64,000 bases of DNA. Source: Haloarchaeobius amylolyticus. Its GTDB lineage: Archaea > Halobacteriota > Halobacteria > Halobacteriales > Natrialbaceae. The notes below the pieces were generated by a model. It searched no databases. It was not told the origin of the DNA and was given only the letters and a program-made list of their open reading frames with translations. Position 1 is the first letter of the stretch. Each line of letters starts with the position of its first letter. Position numbers and translations under genes: made by a program. Where the stretch lies: positions 248,001-312,000 of the forward strand of contig NZ_JANHDH010000002.1 in assembly GCF_026616195.1 (NCBI RefSeq), in the 5' to 3' direction. This document shows positions 9,194-18,801 of this stretch, in pieces.

Positions 9194-9220
9194 GGTGTAA
9201 TAGTCGTTCATAATTTCACC
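9194..9220. promoter_or_regulatory. Inverted repeat just upstream of the GH15 TATA box, candidate operator
   Basis: The arms GGTGTAAT (9194-9201) and ATTTCACC (9213-9220) are complementary except for one position and are separated by 11 bases. The repeat begins 6 bases upstream of the TATA element, where haloarchaeal activators or repressors often bind. Its sequence differs from the 2803-2820 repeat, so if both are real they would use different regulators. Confidence 0.4.
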
Positions 9221-9396
9221 AGTTGCCCTCGCAACACGTGCCACACCCCGTGAGCGGCCGACAGCGGTGGCTCCTCGGCTCACGGTTCAAGTACCAGAAC
9301 GCGCCAAGCAGGGCCATGCGCTGACCCAGTGCCGTCCGGCGGTCGAGGCGGGTGTGCGGTGTGCCCCGGACGGAGCGACGACGCCGCCTGTTCGCC

Positions 9397-10722
9397 CTAC
9401 GACTCCCGACCGGCGGGACTCCGCGTGTCCTCTTCCTCTTCGGCCGTCTCGTCCGGTACCTCGCGGTCCCCCCACGACGCGAGGGACCGCAACTCCTCGG
9501 CGACCTCGGTGACCTCGCGAGCGTCGAGGTCGCCGCGTTCGGTGACGATGCTGTCGACGAGATGTGGCGGCGTCTCGTCGAATAACGGGTTCGACACCGA
9601 GAGCGGCGCGTCCCCGTCGTAGACCGCCGACCGACGGCCGGTCTCTAGGTTGACCGTCGCCTCGATGCTCACCTTGTCCGTCGAACAGACCACGTAGAGC
9701 GGGATCTCCTCGTGGGCCGCCGCCAGCGCCGCCGCGCGGGTCCCGGTCTTGTTCACGACCGTCCCGTCGGGGAGCACCGTGTCCGCACCGACGACCACCG
9801 CGTCCACGTCCTCGGTGGCCATCGTGTGCGCGACGCCCGCGTCGGTCACCAGCGTCACCGGGTACGCCGAGAGGAGCGTCTCGGCCACGTCGACACCCTC
9901 GTTCCCGGGCCGGGACTCCGCCACGAACACCTCGGTCGGGTCACCCTCCTGGAGCGCCCGCAGGACGGTCCCCGACCGCGAGAGCGTCAGCACCGTCCGG
10001 TCGCCGACGAGTGCCCCGGCCCGGACCGCGGCGTCGGTGTCGGCGGTGACGGCCCGGTGGATGCCGTCGATGGCGTACTGTTCGACGCTCGCGGCCGCCC
10101 GGTCCGCACTCGCCAGCACCCGGTTCACGCGGTTCCGGAGCACGGCCATGCTCGGTCGCGCCCGCAGCAGCCGCTTGCCGAGGTCGGCCAGCTCGTCCCA
10201 CGCGTCCTCGTCGGCGGCGTCCTCCTGTACGAGCAGCCCGGCGCGGTCGCGGAGCACCTCCAGCGCCCGCAGCGACAGGTACGCCGCGCCGTGCTCGTCG
10301 TCGGCGGTGATGCTGCGGACCGTCGGCGCGACCCGGTCGTACGCCGTCCAGAGTTCGGGGACGGCGTCCCGTCGGGGAATCTCGGTAGGTGACACCCACT
10401 CGTACGCGTCGTGCTCCTCGCTCAGCGCGACCTCCTGCGTGTCGCAGTCGAACAGGTACGGGTGGACCACCCAGTCCCGGTCGAGGTCCGCGTCGGTGAA
10501 CCGGACCGGCGTCCCCGACCGGACCAGGTCGACTGCCGATTCGTCGAGGCCCGTCTCCTCCGTGATCTCGACGAGCACCTGCTCGTCCGGGTCGCCCTCG
10601 GCGAAGCCCGAGACGCCGCCCCACTGCCCCGTGTACGTCCCGACCGCGTCGCTCCGCCGGAGTAGCAACACCGTGCCCTCGTTCCGCAGGAACGCCGTCA
10701 CGACGTGGGTTCCGTCGCTCAT
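9397..10722 (-). CDS. NUDIX domain fused to an eIF2B/ribose-1,5-bisphosphate isomerase-like domain
   Basis: A 441-residue two-domain protein. Residues 1-135 form a NUDIX fold. Its box is imperfect, with the core EITEETGLD kept and the upstream Glu spacing off. Residues 200-420 match the eIF2B alpha/beta/delta family, which also includes methylthioribose-phosphate and ribose-1,5-bisphosphate isomerases. The family motif VVVGADTVLPDGTVVNKTGT is complete. In archaea this family includes the AMP-salvage isomerase, so a nucleotide-salvage role is as plausible as a translation role. The long upstream extension was rejected because it crosses the promoter of the divergent phosphoesterase. Confidence 0.85.
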   Translation of the reverse strand: MSDGTHVVTAFLRNEGTVLLLRRSDAVGTYTGQWGGVSGFAEGDPDEQVLVEITEETGLDESAVDLVRSGTPVRFTDADLDRDWVVHPYLFDCDTQEVALSEEHDAYEWVSPTEIPRRDAVPELWTAYDRVAPTVRSITADDEHGAAYLSLRALEVLRDRAGLLVQEDAADEDAWDELADLGKRLLRARPSMAVLRNRVNRVLASADRAAASVEQYAIDGIHRAVTADTDAAVRAGALVGDRTVLTLSRSGTVLRALQEGDPTEVFVAESRPGNEGVDVAETLLSAYPVTLVTDAGVAHTMATEDVDAVVVGADTVLPDGTVVNKTGTRAAALAAAHEEIPLYVVCSTDKVSIEATVNLETGRRSAVYDGDAPLSVSNPLFDETPPHLVDSIVTERGDLDAREVTEVAEELRSLASWGDREVPDETAEEEEDTRSPAGRES

Positions 10723-10804
10723 GGTCGACCCGACGACCGCCCGGGACCTGAACGTTCCCCTCTCGCCACGGAGGTTTTTGTCGGCGGGCGGCACACTGTC
10801 GCAC

Positions 10805-11305
10805 ATGGTACGCCTGGCCATCATCAGCGACACGCACGTCCCCTCGCGCGAACCGCGCATCCCCGACTGGGTCCGCGAGACGTGTGCGGACGCCGACCAC
10901 GTCGTCCACGCGGGGGACTTCGACTCGCCCGAGACCTACGAGGCGGTCCGTGAGTTCTCGCCCGAACTCACCGCGGTCACCGGGAACGTCGACCCGCCGT
11001 CGCTCGACCTCCCCGAGGTCGCGACCGTCGAGCTGGGCGGGGTCACGTTCGTCGTCACCCACGGGACCGGCCCCCTCGATGGCTACCGGAACCGGGTCGT
11101 CGGCGCTGTCGAGCGGACCGCCGACGGCGAGGCCGTCGGTATCTGCGGCCACACCCACGAGGTCATGGACGAGACGGTCCGCGGGGTCAGGCTCCTGAAC
11201 CCCGGGAGCGCGACCGGGGCCGCGCCGGCCATCGAGCCGACGATGTACGTCGCCGCGGTCGCGGACGGCGAGGTCTCGGTCGAACTCCGCGAGGGCTCGC
11301 GGTAG
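10805..11305 (+). CDS. YfcE/MJ0936-type metallophosphoesterase
   Basis: A 166-residue calcineurin-like phosphoesterase. The full set of metal ligands is visible in order: D-x-H in IISDTH (residues 5-10), HAGDFD, TGNVD, VTHGTG and GHTHEV. Single-domain members of this family hydrolyse small phosphodiesters and are usually cytosolic. The natural substrate is not predictable. It is divergent from the NUDIX-eIF2B gene with 82 bases between starts. Confidence 0.92.
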   Translation: MVRLAIISDTHVPSREPRIPDWVRETCADADHVVHAGDFDSPETYEAVREFSPELTAVTGNVDPPSLDLPEVATVELGGVTFVVTHGTGPLDGYRNRVVGAVERTADGEAVGICGHTHEVMDETVRGVRLLNPGSATGAAPAIEPTMYVAAVADGEVSVELREGSR

Positions 11306-11366
11306 GGTAGGGGCACACGTTTCCAACATCGGCGGTCTTTTCTCCGGCGCTCCCACACCCCTGTGC

Positions 11367-12125
11367 ATGGAACTACACCCCGTGCCCGACATCCCGGAGA
11401 TCCGGGAGGGGGACGACCTCGCCGCCATCGTGTCCGAGCGGTTCGACCTCCAGCCGGACGACGTGGTGGTGGTCGCCTCGACCGTCGTCTCGAAGGCGGA
11501 GGGGCGGTCCGCGGACCTCGCGGACTTCCCCGCCGGCCCGCGAGCACGCGAGATCGCACAGCGTCTCGAGGACATCACGGGCGACGAGAAGGACCCGCGG
11601 TTCGCCCAGGCGGTCCTCGAGGAGTCCACCGAGTTGCTCATGGAGGAACCGTTCCTGCTGACGGAGACGCGCTTCGGCCACGTCGGCGTCAACGCCGGCA
11701 TCGACCGGTCGAACGTCCCCGGCCACGACCTGCTCTTGCTCCCCGAGCACCCCACCGCGAGCGCCCGGCGCATCCACGAGGGACTCGAACACGGGAACCC
11801 GGTCGTGGTCACGGACACGAGCGGTCGCCCGTTCCGCCACGGCCAGACCGCCGTCGCCATCGGCTGGGCGGGGATGCCCGCGAGCCGGGACTGGCGCGGC
11901 GAGCACGACCGCGACGGCCGGGAGCTCGGCGTCACGGTCCAGTGCGTCGTCGACGAACTCGCGGCGGCCGCGAACCTCGTCGCCGGCGAAGGGGCCGGTG
12001 GCACGCCGGTGACGGTCGCCCGCGGCTGGAAGTTCGGTGACCTCGAGGGCCACGACGACGTGTTCCGCGACGTGGAGACCGACTTCGTCCGGCAGGCACT
12101 GCGGGGGTGGGAGTACGATGCGTAG
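11367..12125 (+). CDS. cofE: Coenzyme F420-0:L-glutamate ligase
   Basis: A 252-residue enzyme that adds glutamate residues to F420-0 in a GTP-dependent reaction to make the polyglutamylated cofactor. Family landmarks are DVVVVASTVVSKAEGR near residue 38, the metal/nucleotide region LLLPEHPTASARRI, and SGRPFRHGQTAVAIGWAGM. The last 8 bases overlap the start of the mer-like gene, so the two are co-expressed. The same gene pair occurs in other haloarchaea, which links F420 production to an F420-using enzyme. Confidence 0.95.
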   Translation: MELHPVPDIPEIREGDDLAAIVSERFDLQPDDVVVVASTVVSKAEGRSADLADFPAGPRAREIAQRLEDITGDEKDPRFAQAVLEESTELLMEEPFLLTETRFGHVGVNAGIDRSNVPGHDLLLLPEHPTASARRIHEGLEHGNPVVVTDTSGRPFRHGQTAVAIGWAGMPASRDWRGEHDRDGRELGVTVQCVVDELAAAANLVAGEGAGGTPVTVARGWKFGDLEGHDDVFRDVETDFVRQALRGWEYDA

Positions 12126-13095
12126 ACTCGGCATCGAACTCACGCCCGAGCACCCCATCGACGAACTGCTGGCGACCGCCAGCGCGGCCGAGGACGCCGG
12201 GTTCGACACGGTGTTCGCCTCGTCGCACCACTTCAACCGCGACCCGTTCGTCGTCTGCGACCGCATCGCCCGCGAGACCGACCTCGACGTGGGGCCGGGC
12301 GTGGTCAACCCCTACGAGACGCATCCCGTCTCGCTCGCCTCGCGGGTGGCGACCCTGGACGAGACCTCGGAGGGGAGGGCCGTCTTCGGTATCGGTGCGG
12401 GCGATAAGTCGGCACTCTCGAACCTCGGGTACGAGCACGACCGCCCCCTTCGCCGGGTGCTGGAGTCGTTCAAGGTCGCACAGCGGCTCTGGGACGGCGA
12501 GCGCGTCGACCACGACGGGACCTTCGAGGCGACCGCGGCCGAACTGAACTTCGACGTGGGCCACATCCCGGTGTACGTCGGGGCGCAGGGGCCGCACATG
12601 ACCCGGATGGCGGCCAAGCACGCCGACGGGGTGCTGCTCAACGGATCGCACCCGCGGGACTTCGAATGGGCCGCCGACCGCGTCGAGGAGGGCCTGTCGG
12701 AGCGCCCCGACTCGCGCGGCGAGTTCGACTTCGCGGCGTTCGCCAGCGTCTCCGTCGCGGACGACGAGGCGGCGGCGCGCGAGGCGGCCCGGCCACCTGT
12801 CGCGTTCATCGCGGCCGGGGCCGCGCCACCGCTGCTCGACCGCCACGGCCTCGACCACGACGCGGTGGCGGCCGTCGGCGAGGCGCTCGGTGAGGGTGAC
12901 TTCGACACCGCGTTCGGGCGGGTGACGGAGCCGATGCTCGACGCGTTCTGTATCGCGGGCACGCCGGAACAGGTCGGTGAGAAGATAGGGGACGTCCTCG
13001 AGTACGCCGATAGCTTCGTGGCGGGGACGCCGCTCGGCCCGGACCCGACTACTGCGCCTCGCCTTCTGGCGGCGGCGATCGAGCGATACTCCTGA
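12118..13095 (+). CDS. mer: 5,10-methylenetetrahydromethanopterin reductase-like F420-dependent oxidoreductase
   Basis: A 325-residue TIM-barrel luciferase-like (LLM) oxidoreductase of the archaeal Mer type. It has the N-terminal ELTPEHPIDELL, the cofactor region FASSHHFNRDPF, and DVGPGVVNPYETHPVSLASR typical of Mer. In non-methanogenic haloarchaea it is thought to reduce a methylene-pterin/folate for methyl supply, which is inference here. It overlaps cofE by 8 bases. Confidence 0.88.
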   Translation: MRRLGIELTPEHPIDELLATASAAEDAGFDTVFASSHHFNRDPFVVCDRIARETDLDVGPGVVNPYETHPVSLASRVATLDETSEGRAVFGIGAGDKSALSNLGYEHDRPLRRVLESFKVAQRLWDGERVDHDGTFEATAAELNFDVGHIPVYVGAQGPHMTRMAAKHADGVLLNGSHPRDFEWAADRVEEGLSERPDSRGEFDFAAFASVSVADDEAAAREAARPPVAFIAAGAAPPLLDRHGLDHDAVAAVGEALGEGDFDTAFGRVTEPMLDAFCIAGTPEQVGEKIGDVLEYADSFVAGTPLGPDPTTAPRLLAAAIERYS

Positions 13096-13300
13096 CGATA
13101 GCGCTGCCGAGGCCACCCACCGCGAGGACGCCGAAGCCGCCGGCCGCGAGCGCCGTCAGCAGGCCGCCGACGGCGAGCAGGACGAGCGAGAGCGGGTCGC
13201 CGTTCTGTGCGACCTGCGTGAAGCCCTCGATTATCTGTTCCACGTTGTAGATCGGGTCGGTCGCGCTCTGCAGGACCACCCGCGGGAGTCCGCTTACCAT
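13049..13300 (-). CDS. Small hydrophobic membrane protein
   Basis: An 83-residue protein with one or two membrane helices between residues 38 and 70, very rich in Gly, Ala, Leu and Val, and a charged C-terminus. It runs tail-to-tail with the mer-like gene and overlaps its last 47 bases. The ATG at 13300 was chosen over one 18 bases upstream. No family is recognised. Confidence 0.55.
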   Translation of the reverse strand: MVSGLPRVVLQSATDPIYNVEQIIEGFTQVAQNGDPLSLVLLAVGGLLTALAAGGFGVLAVGGLGSAIVRSIARSPPPEGEAQ

Positions 13301-13372
13301 ACCTGTGGCTTCGAGCACTGGTACTTGGTTCTGTCCGTTGCCATCAAGACGACGGACCGCAAAGGGTGGCCT

Positions 13373-13684
13373 ATGCCACGAGACAGGTCGCTCGACGAGT
13401 TCGCGTCCGGGGAGGCGGAGGCTGCGGCGGAAGCGGAACCAGCGACGGAACCGACGACGGACGAGGGTGACGCCGGTGGGAGTGACAGCGGCGGGAGTGA
13501 CACCGGCGCGGCCGAGGCAGGTGCAGACACGACGGCGTCGTCGTCGGGCACGGACACCGACCCGGCAGTCACGACGTTCCAGTGGTCGCCCGACGGTCGC
13601 GAGTGTGCCGAGTGCGGCGCGACGGTCGACCGTCGCTGGCGGGACGGGAGCCTGCTCGTCTGTGCCGAGTGCAAGACGTGGTGA
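13373..13684 (+). CDS. Acidic protein with C-terminal zinc ribbon
   Basis: A 103-residue protein. It opens MPRDRSLDEF, a motif common to a haloarchaeal family, continues with about 50 residues of low-complexity acidic Gly/Ser/Thr sequence, and ends in a compact zinc ribbon (CAECGATVDRRW, then CAEC). Such proteins are thought to bind nucleic acid or act as partners in complexes, but no function is established here. The start at 13373 avoids an extension into the intergenic region. Confidence 0.75.
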   Translation: MPRDRSLDEFASGEAEAAAEAEPATEPTTDEGDAGGSDSGGSDTGAAEAGADTTASSSGTDTDPAVTTFQWSPDGRECAECGATVDRRWRDGSLLVCAECKTW

Positions 13685-13959
13685 GGGGGAACACTACATA
13701 GCGCTATCGAGAACCGACGGGAGAAGCGGTCGAGGATGCCGGTTTCGGGCTTCTTTGGGATGGTATGGCACAGCCAACGTTACAAGGATGGGGCCGCTAG
13801 AGGGACCAAACACCATCGCAGTGATGGGTCGAGGGGCCGGTTACCAGGTGCGTACCACGTTACCTCAGCGAACAAAAAACATATGCGGGTGACCAACGCA
13901 CCGCAAGACAACGGCCCTCCACCATACACTGTCGACCGGACTGGTCGGTCTAGCCACCT

Positions 13960-14952
13960 ATGACGGATGCAAACACCCCAGACGCCACGCCGCAGACGAC
14001 TCGCCCTGAAACCAACCTCGACGCACTGCCCATCGAGGAGGCGGCCCAGGTCAGCCGCGACGTCATCGCCAACGTCGAGAACGTCATCGTGGGCCACCAC
14101 GACGAGATCGAACACGTCGTCACGACGGTCCTCGCCCGCGGTCACGTCCTGCTCGAGGACGTTCCCGGCGTCGGCAAGACGATGCTCGCCAGGGCCATCG
14201 CGGCCTCCATCGACTGCTCGTTCAAGCGCGTCCAGTTCACCCCCGACCTCCTCCCCTCGGACATCACCGGCGTCAACGTCTTCAACCAGAAGACGCGCGA
14301 GTTCGACTTCCAGGAGGGGCCCGTGTTCGCGAACATGGTCCTCGGCGACGAGATCAACCGTGCACCGCCGAAGACCCAGTCGGCGCTGCTGGAGGCGATG
14401 GAGGAGGAACAGGTGACCGTCGACGGCCGGACCCGCAAGCTCCCCCAGCCGTTCACGGTCATCGCGACGCAGAACTCGGTCGAGCCGAACCGGACCTACG
14501 AACTCCCGCTCGCAGAGGTCGACCGCTTCATGAAGAAGCTCCACCTGGGCTACCCGAACCAGCAGGAGGAGTCCGAGATGCTCGCCCGCGTCGTCGGCCA
14601 CCACCCCATCGAGGACCTCGAGGCGGTGACCGACATGGAGACCATCCGCCGGGCGCGCGAGACGGTCGCCGGCGTGACGGTCAAGGAGGCGGTCCGCGAC
14701 TACGGCACCCGCATCGCCCAGTACACGCGTGAACACGCCAAGCTCGGCGTCTCGCCCCGTGGCACCATCGCCCTCTTCCGGGCGGCCCAGGCCCGTGCCG
14801 TCCTCGAGGGCCGTGGCTACGTCATCCCCGAGGACGTGCAGGTCGAGGCCCCGCGCGTACTGAGCCACCGCATCCGGCTCGAGGCGAGTGGCCCCCGCGA
14901 CCAGGGCGTCCAGGTCGTCGAGGAGGCGCTCGAGAACGTCCGCGTCGAATGA
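13960..14952 (+). CDS. MoxR-family AAA+ ATPase
   Basis: A 330-residue AAA+ ATPase, likely a chaperone-like assembly factor. Walker A is in EDVPGVGKTMLAR (about residues 66-78), Walker B in VLGDEINRAPPKTQ, and sensor 1 in VIATQNSVE. It heads a three-gene operon: its TGA overlaps the ATG of the DUF58 gene as ATGA, and that gene overlaps the transglutaminase gene in the same way. This MoxR-DUF58-TgpA trio is widespread in bacteria and haloarchaea and is usually linked to cell-surface or peptide processing. Confidence 0.95.
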   Translation: MTDANTPDATPQTTRPETNLDALPIEEAAQVSRDVIANVENVIVGHHDEIEHVVTTVLARGHVLLEDVPGVGKTMLARAIAASIDCSFKRVQFTPDLLPSDITGVNVFNQKTREFDFQEGPVFANMVLGDEINRAPPKTQSALLEAMEEEQVTVDGRTRKLPQPFTVIATQNSVEPNRTYELPLAEVDRFMKKLHLGYPNQQEESEMLARVVGHHPIEDLEAVTDMETIRRARETVAGVTVKEAVRDYGTRIAQYTREHAKLGVSPRGTIALFRAAQARAVLEGRGYVIPEDVQVEAPRVLSHRIRLEASGPRDQGVQVVEEALENVRVE

Positions 14953-15962
14953 TACTCACACGACGTGGTATCGGGGCGATCGCGCTCGTGGTCCTCACGA
15001 GTGCGATGGCCATCCGGTTCGGGTCCCGCCAGCTCGGGGCCATCATCATCCCCGTGGTCGTGGCGCTGCTCGGTGCGGGCATCCAGCTCTACATGACGGG
15101 CCGTCCCGAGGTCACCCGCAAGGTCCCGGACGACGGGTACATCGGCGAGACGAAGCCGGTCCGGCTCGTGTTCGACCTCTCCTCGCCGGTCGGCGCCCGC
15201 GTCGTCGACGACGTGCCAACCGGTGTCCGTGCCGCCGGCAACGAGTTCGACACGACCATCGGCGACAACGAGTTGACCTACGAGATAGAGTACCTCTTCC
15301 GGGGCCAGCACGAACTCGGTCCCCTGTCGGTGACGGTCCGGGACGTGCTCGGCCTCACCGAACGAACCTACACCTACAGCATGCACGACACCGTCCTCGT
15401 CTACCCGCGGGTCTACACCCTCACGGGGGCGACCCGCCACGACCTCAACCTGCTCCCCGAGGGCTCGCCCGAGCACAACCGGGAGGAGTTCGACAGCCTG
15501 CGCGAGTACGCCCGCGGGGACTCGCTCCGTGACGTCCACTGGAAGTCCAGCGCGAAGCGGACCGGCGACGACCTCGTCGTCAAGGAGTTCATCGCCGAGG
15601 ACGACCTCGGCGACGTGAAGATCGCCGCAGAGGCCGCCGACGGCTGGGACGACGAGATGGCCGAGGCCGCCGCCAGCATCGCGCTCTACCTGCTCGACGC
15701 GGGTATCGCGGTCGGACTCGCCGCACCCAACGGCGACCTCCCGGTCGACGCCGGGGCGGACCAGCGCGAGGCCATCCTCCACCGGCTCGCGACCGTCGGA
15801 CCCGGCCAGGTCCCCGAGAGCTACCGGGAGGAGGCCGACATCGTCATCGTCGCCAGCGAGAACACCGGCGTCAGCGTCGAGATGCGCGAGAGCACGGTTC
15901 CGTTCGAATCGTTCGTCGGTGACGCGACCACCGCCGCCGCTGCACGGGAGGTCTCAGCATGA
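14949..15962 (+). CDS. DUF58 domain membrane protein
   Basis: A 337-residue protein with two membrane helices near the N-terminus (about residues 8-45), a beta-rich external or cytosolic region, and the DUF58 core. The core shows the diagnostic LREYARGDSLRDVHWKSSAK around residues 185-205, followed by a VWA-like fold. It is the middle gene of the MoxR operon with 4-base overlaps on both sides. The biochemical role is unknown in the family. Confidence 0.92.
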   Translation: MILTRRGIGAIALVVLTSAMAIRFGSRQLGAIIIPVVVALLGAGIQLYMTGRPEVTRKVPDDGYIGETKPVRLVFDLSSPVGARVVDDVPTGVRAAGNEFDTTIGDNELTYEIEYLFRGQHELGPLSVTVRDVLGLTERTYTYSMHDTVLVYPRVYTLTGATRHDLNLLPEGSPEHNREEFDSLREYARGDSLRDVHWKSSAKRTGDDLVVKEFIAEDDLGDVKIAAEAADGWDDEMAEAAASIALYLLDAGIAVGLAAPNGDLPVDAGADQREAILHRLATVGPGQVPESYREEADIVIVASENTGVSVEMRESTVPFESFVGDATTAAAAREVSA

Positions 15963-18235
15963 GTACGCACACCGGCTCCACGAGGAGCACCGCCACGGCG
16001 ACCGCACAGGACGAGGTCAACTGGTACCGGCTGTTCGCCCTCGGCGGGCTCGCGGTGCTCACCGCGACGTGGGTGACGGTCCTCTACAAGCTCACCCAGG
16101 TCGTCGGCGGCTCGTTCGCGCTGCTGTTCGCCGTCACGCTCTCCATCGCGCTCGCAGCGGTCCTCTCGCGCGTCATCTCCGAACAGGTCGCCGGCGTGCT
16201 GGCCGCGACGCTCCTAGTCGGCAGCTACCTGTTCTACATCCTCTCGACCCCGAACGGGCTCCAGATACTGGTCCAGGCCTGGGACAAGATCATCGCCGAC
16301 ACCATCGCGTTGCTCACCGGGCTCACCATCCTCCGGCTGAAGGCGGCGAACCTGTGGATCCTCGGGTTCGCCCCGGCGCCCGTGTTCTTCTCGTGGTTCC
16401 TCGCGTTCCGCCGCCGGTACGTCTGGTCGGCGGTGGTCGGCGGGCTCGCGTTCCTCGTCCTCATCCTCACCGGGGACGCCGCGACCTACCTCGGCAACCA
16501 GGGCTGGTTGCTCCGCGGCATGCTCTTCGGTGGGACCCTCGGCGGCATCGCGATGGTCGGCTTCGGCGAACTCGAACGCCGCGGCGGCTCCATCATGCAG
16601 GCCGACGTGCTCGTCGTCCTGTTCACGCTGATGCTCATCGCCTCCGCCATCCAGCTCCCCTTCGCCGGGTCGGCGCTCCGGCTGTACGACACCGGCCCGA
16701 CGACGGTCGAGGGCAGCCTGACCGAGGCACCCGGCGAGACCACCATCATGGGCTCCATCGAGCTCTCGCCCGAGGTGCGCTTCACTGCGCAGATGGACGA
16801 CCCACAGTACATGCGGGTCGGGGCCTACGACCGCTTCACGGGCGGGAAGTGGATACGCACCGGCCAGTCACAACCCTACTCGGGGTCGCTCGACGGGCCA
16901 CCGGGTGAGACCGAACGCATGAGTCAACTCGTGACCATCAAGTCCAACCTGAACGTCATGCCGGCGGCGAACCAGCCGGTCCGGGTCGACGGGCAGGTCC
17001 GTGACTTCACCCAGGTCACGGAACTCGGGAGCCTGCGGTCCTCGGTGCGCTTCCAGCCCAACGACACCTACCGCGTCATCAGCGAGGTGCCGACCGCCGG
17101 GCCGTCGACGCTCCGGACCGCGGGTACCGACTACCCCGACGAGATAACCAGCCGCTACCTCGCCGACAGCAGCCAGCCCGACTTCTCGAACGAGTTCGAG
17201 CAGCGGACCCAGGAGATCGTCGCCGAGGCCGGCGCCGAGAACCCCTACGAGCAGGCCGTGGCCATCGAACGCTGGCTGGAGGCCAACAAGGAGTACTCGC
17301 TCGAGGTCGACCGCCCGCGGGGGAACATCGCCGAGAACTTCGTGCTGGACATGGACCGCGGGTACTGCGTCTACTACGCGACGGCGATGACGATGATGCT
17401 CCGCGCACAGGACATCCCGGCGCGCTACGTCGTCGGCTACACCCCCGGGCAGCAGGTCGACGAGAACGAGTGGGTCATGCGCGGCCTGAACTCCCACGCG
17501 TGGGTCGAGGTGTACTTCCCCGACGTCGGCTGGGTCAAGTTCGACCCGACGCCGGCCGGCCCCCGCGAGGACGCCGAGTACGAGCGCGTCTCCGACGCGC
17601 GCAGTAGCGGCGAACCCAACGTCGACACCGGCGACAGCGCCGACGAACCGCTCACGACGACGCCGGAACCGACCGAGACGACGAACGGGTCGGTCAACGG
17701 TTCGAACGAGACCCGTAGCTTCCGGACGCCGAACCTCGGGCAGACGACGCCCCGCGGCGACGGCCAGTTCAACGGGACGTTCGCGACCCCGACGACCGGT
17801 GGCGGCGGTGGTGGCGGCTTCGACGGCTTCTCCGACAGCCAGCGGCGCATGCTCGCGTTCGGCTTCGTCGCGATGGTCGGCCTCGCCGCCAGCGCGCACC
17901 GGGCCGGCGTCACCGGCGCGGTCCAGCGCGAGGCGAAGATGCGCTGGCAGGGCGCGAGACGCGACCCGGAGACCGACGTGGTCCGGGCGGTCGAACGCCT
18001 CGAACTCCTGCTCGAACGCCGCTACCGGCCCAGACGCACGAAGGAGTCACCCAGACGCTACATCAGCAACCTCTCCGTCTCGGGCCTCGACGCCCGGGCC
18101 GAACGCGTCGGTGAACTCCACGAGAAGGCGGTGTACGGTCCCGGCGTGAGCCGCGAGGAGGCCGACGAGGCGGTTGAACTCGTCGACGAGCTGGTCCGGG
18201 CCCAGACGCCCATCCTCCGCCGGTTCAGCCGGTAG
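15959..18235 (+). CDS. Membrane transglutaminase-like protein, TgpA type
   Basis: A 758-residue protein. Six to eight membrane helices occupy residues 25-230, followed by an external region with a transglutaminase core near residues 410-540. The catalytic Cys is in [10 protein letters not shown], the His in [10 protein letters not shown] and the Asp in VKFDPTPAG, so the triad is complete. A Thr/Gly linker, one more membrane helix near residue 630 and a C-terminal DUF4129-like tail with Arg-rich stretches end the protein. It is the last gene of the MoxR operon. A peptidase or amide-exchange activity at the outer face is the likely chemistry. Confidence 0.92.
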   Translation: MSTHTGSTRSTATATAQDEVNWYRLFALGGLAVLTATWVTVLYKLTQVVGGSFALLFAVTLSIALAAVLSRVISEQVAGVLAATLLVGSYLFYILSTPNGLQILVQAWDKIIADTIALLTGLTILRLKAANLWILGFAPAPVFFSWFLAFRRRYVWSAVVGGLAFLVLILTGDAATYLGNQGWLLRGMLFGGTLGGIAMVGFGELERRGGSIMQADVLVVLFTLMLIASAIQLPFAGSALRLYDTGPTTVEGSLTEAPGETTIMGSIELSPEVRFTAQMDDPQYMRVGAYDRFTGGKWIRTGQSQPYSGSLDGPPGETERMSQLVTIKSNLNVMPAANQPVRVDGQVRDFTQVTELGSLRSSVRFQPNDTYRVISEVPTAGPSTLRTAGTDYPDEITSRYLADSSQPDFSNEFEQRTQEIVAEAGAENPYEQAVAIERWLEANKEYSLEVDRPRGNIAENFVLDMDRGYCVYYATAMTMMLRAQDIPARYVVGYTPGQQVDENEWVMRGLNSHAWVEVYFPDVGWVKFDPTPAGPREDAEYERVSDARSSGEPNVDTGDSADEPLTTTPEPTETTNGSVNGSNETRSFRTPNLGQTTPRGDGQFNGTFATPTTGGGGGGGFDGFSDSQRRMLAFGFVAMVGLAASAHRAGVTGAVQREAKMRWQGARRDPETDVVRAVERLELLLERRYRPRRTKESPRRYISNLSVSGLDARAERVGELHEKAVYGPGVSREEADEAVELVDELVRAQTPILRRFSR

Positions 18236-18272
18236 GACGGCGGCGCACCGCGACGCTGGCCCATCCGGCGTC

Positions 18273-18282
18273 CTTTTATAAC
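18273..18282 (+). promoter_or_regulatory. Strong TATA-like element with no gene directly downstream
   Basis: CTTTTATAAC would place a transcription start near 18305, about 100 bases before the SUI1 gene. It could be a distal SUI1 promoter or drive a short non-coding RNA across 18305-18408. Confidence 0.35.
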
Positions 18283-18374
18283 CGCCGTTGTTCCAGATTC
18301 CGGCGCTGGTCCTATCACCGAAGACGGCTGAAATCGCCGCCGCGGTTCCGTTCGTTGCACGCACACCCGATAGT

Positions 18375-18382
18375 GTTTAATA
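18375..18382 (+). promoter_or_regulatory. TATA box of the SUI1 gene
   Basis: TTTAATAG lies 27-34 bases before the ATG at 18409, as expected for a leaderless mRNA. It supports that start over the earlier in-frame ATG at 18355, which lies upstream of this element. Confidence 0.55.
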
Positions 18383-18408
18383 GGGCGATTTCGTATGTCC
18401 GACCTGTA

Positions 18409-18702
18409 ATGTCGGAAGTCTGCTCGACGTGTGGATTGCCCGAGGAACTCTGCGTCTGCGAGGACGTCGCCAAGGGTGATACTGAACTCACAATCCGCAT
18501 TGACGAGCGCAGATACGGTAAGGAAGTAACGGTCATCGAAGGGTTCGGATCGAAGGACGTCGATCTCGACAGTCTCTCGTCCGACCTCAAATCGAAGTTC
18601 GCCTGCGGCGGGACGGTCGAAGACGACCACATCGAGCTGCAGGGCAACCACTCGGGCCGCATCGAGGATTTCCTCCGCGACCGCGGATTCAACGTCGCCT
18701 GA
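18409..18702 (+). CDS. Translation initiation factor SUI1 (eIF1 homologue)
   Basis: A 97-residue archaeal SUI1 protein that helps the small ribosomal subunit select the start codon. The N-terminus has a small Cys cluster ([13 protein letters not shown], residues 5-17). The SUI1 fold follows, with [10 protein letters not shown] and the conserved [10 protein letters not shown] and [15 protein letters not shown]. Length and motifs are complete. Confidence 0.96.
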   Translation: MSEVCSTCGLPEELCVCEDVAKGDTELTIRIDERRYGKEVTVIEGFGSKDVDLDSLSSDLKSKFACGGTVEDDHIELQGNHSGRIEDFLRDRGFNVA

Positions 18703-18801
18703 CCTGGATCCACGCGTCACCGTGTCTCTTCGTTTTCGATGACAGCGCGGGAGCGCTGACTGTGTGAGTATCCGTACGGAAAGCCGCCGGCTCGCCCGGA
18801 C

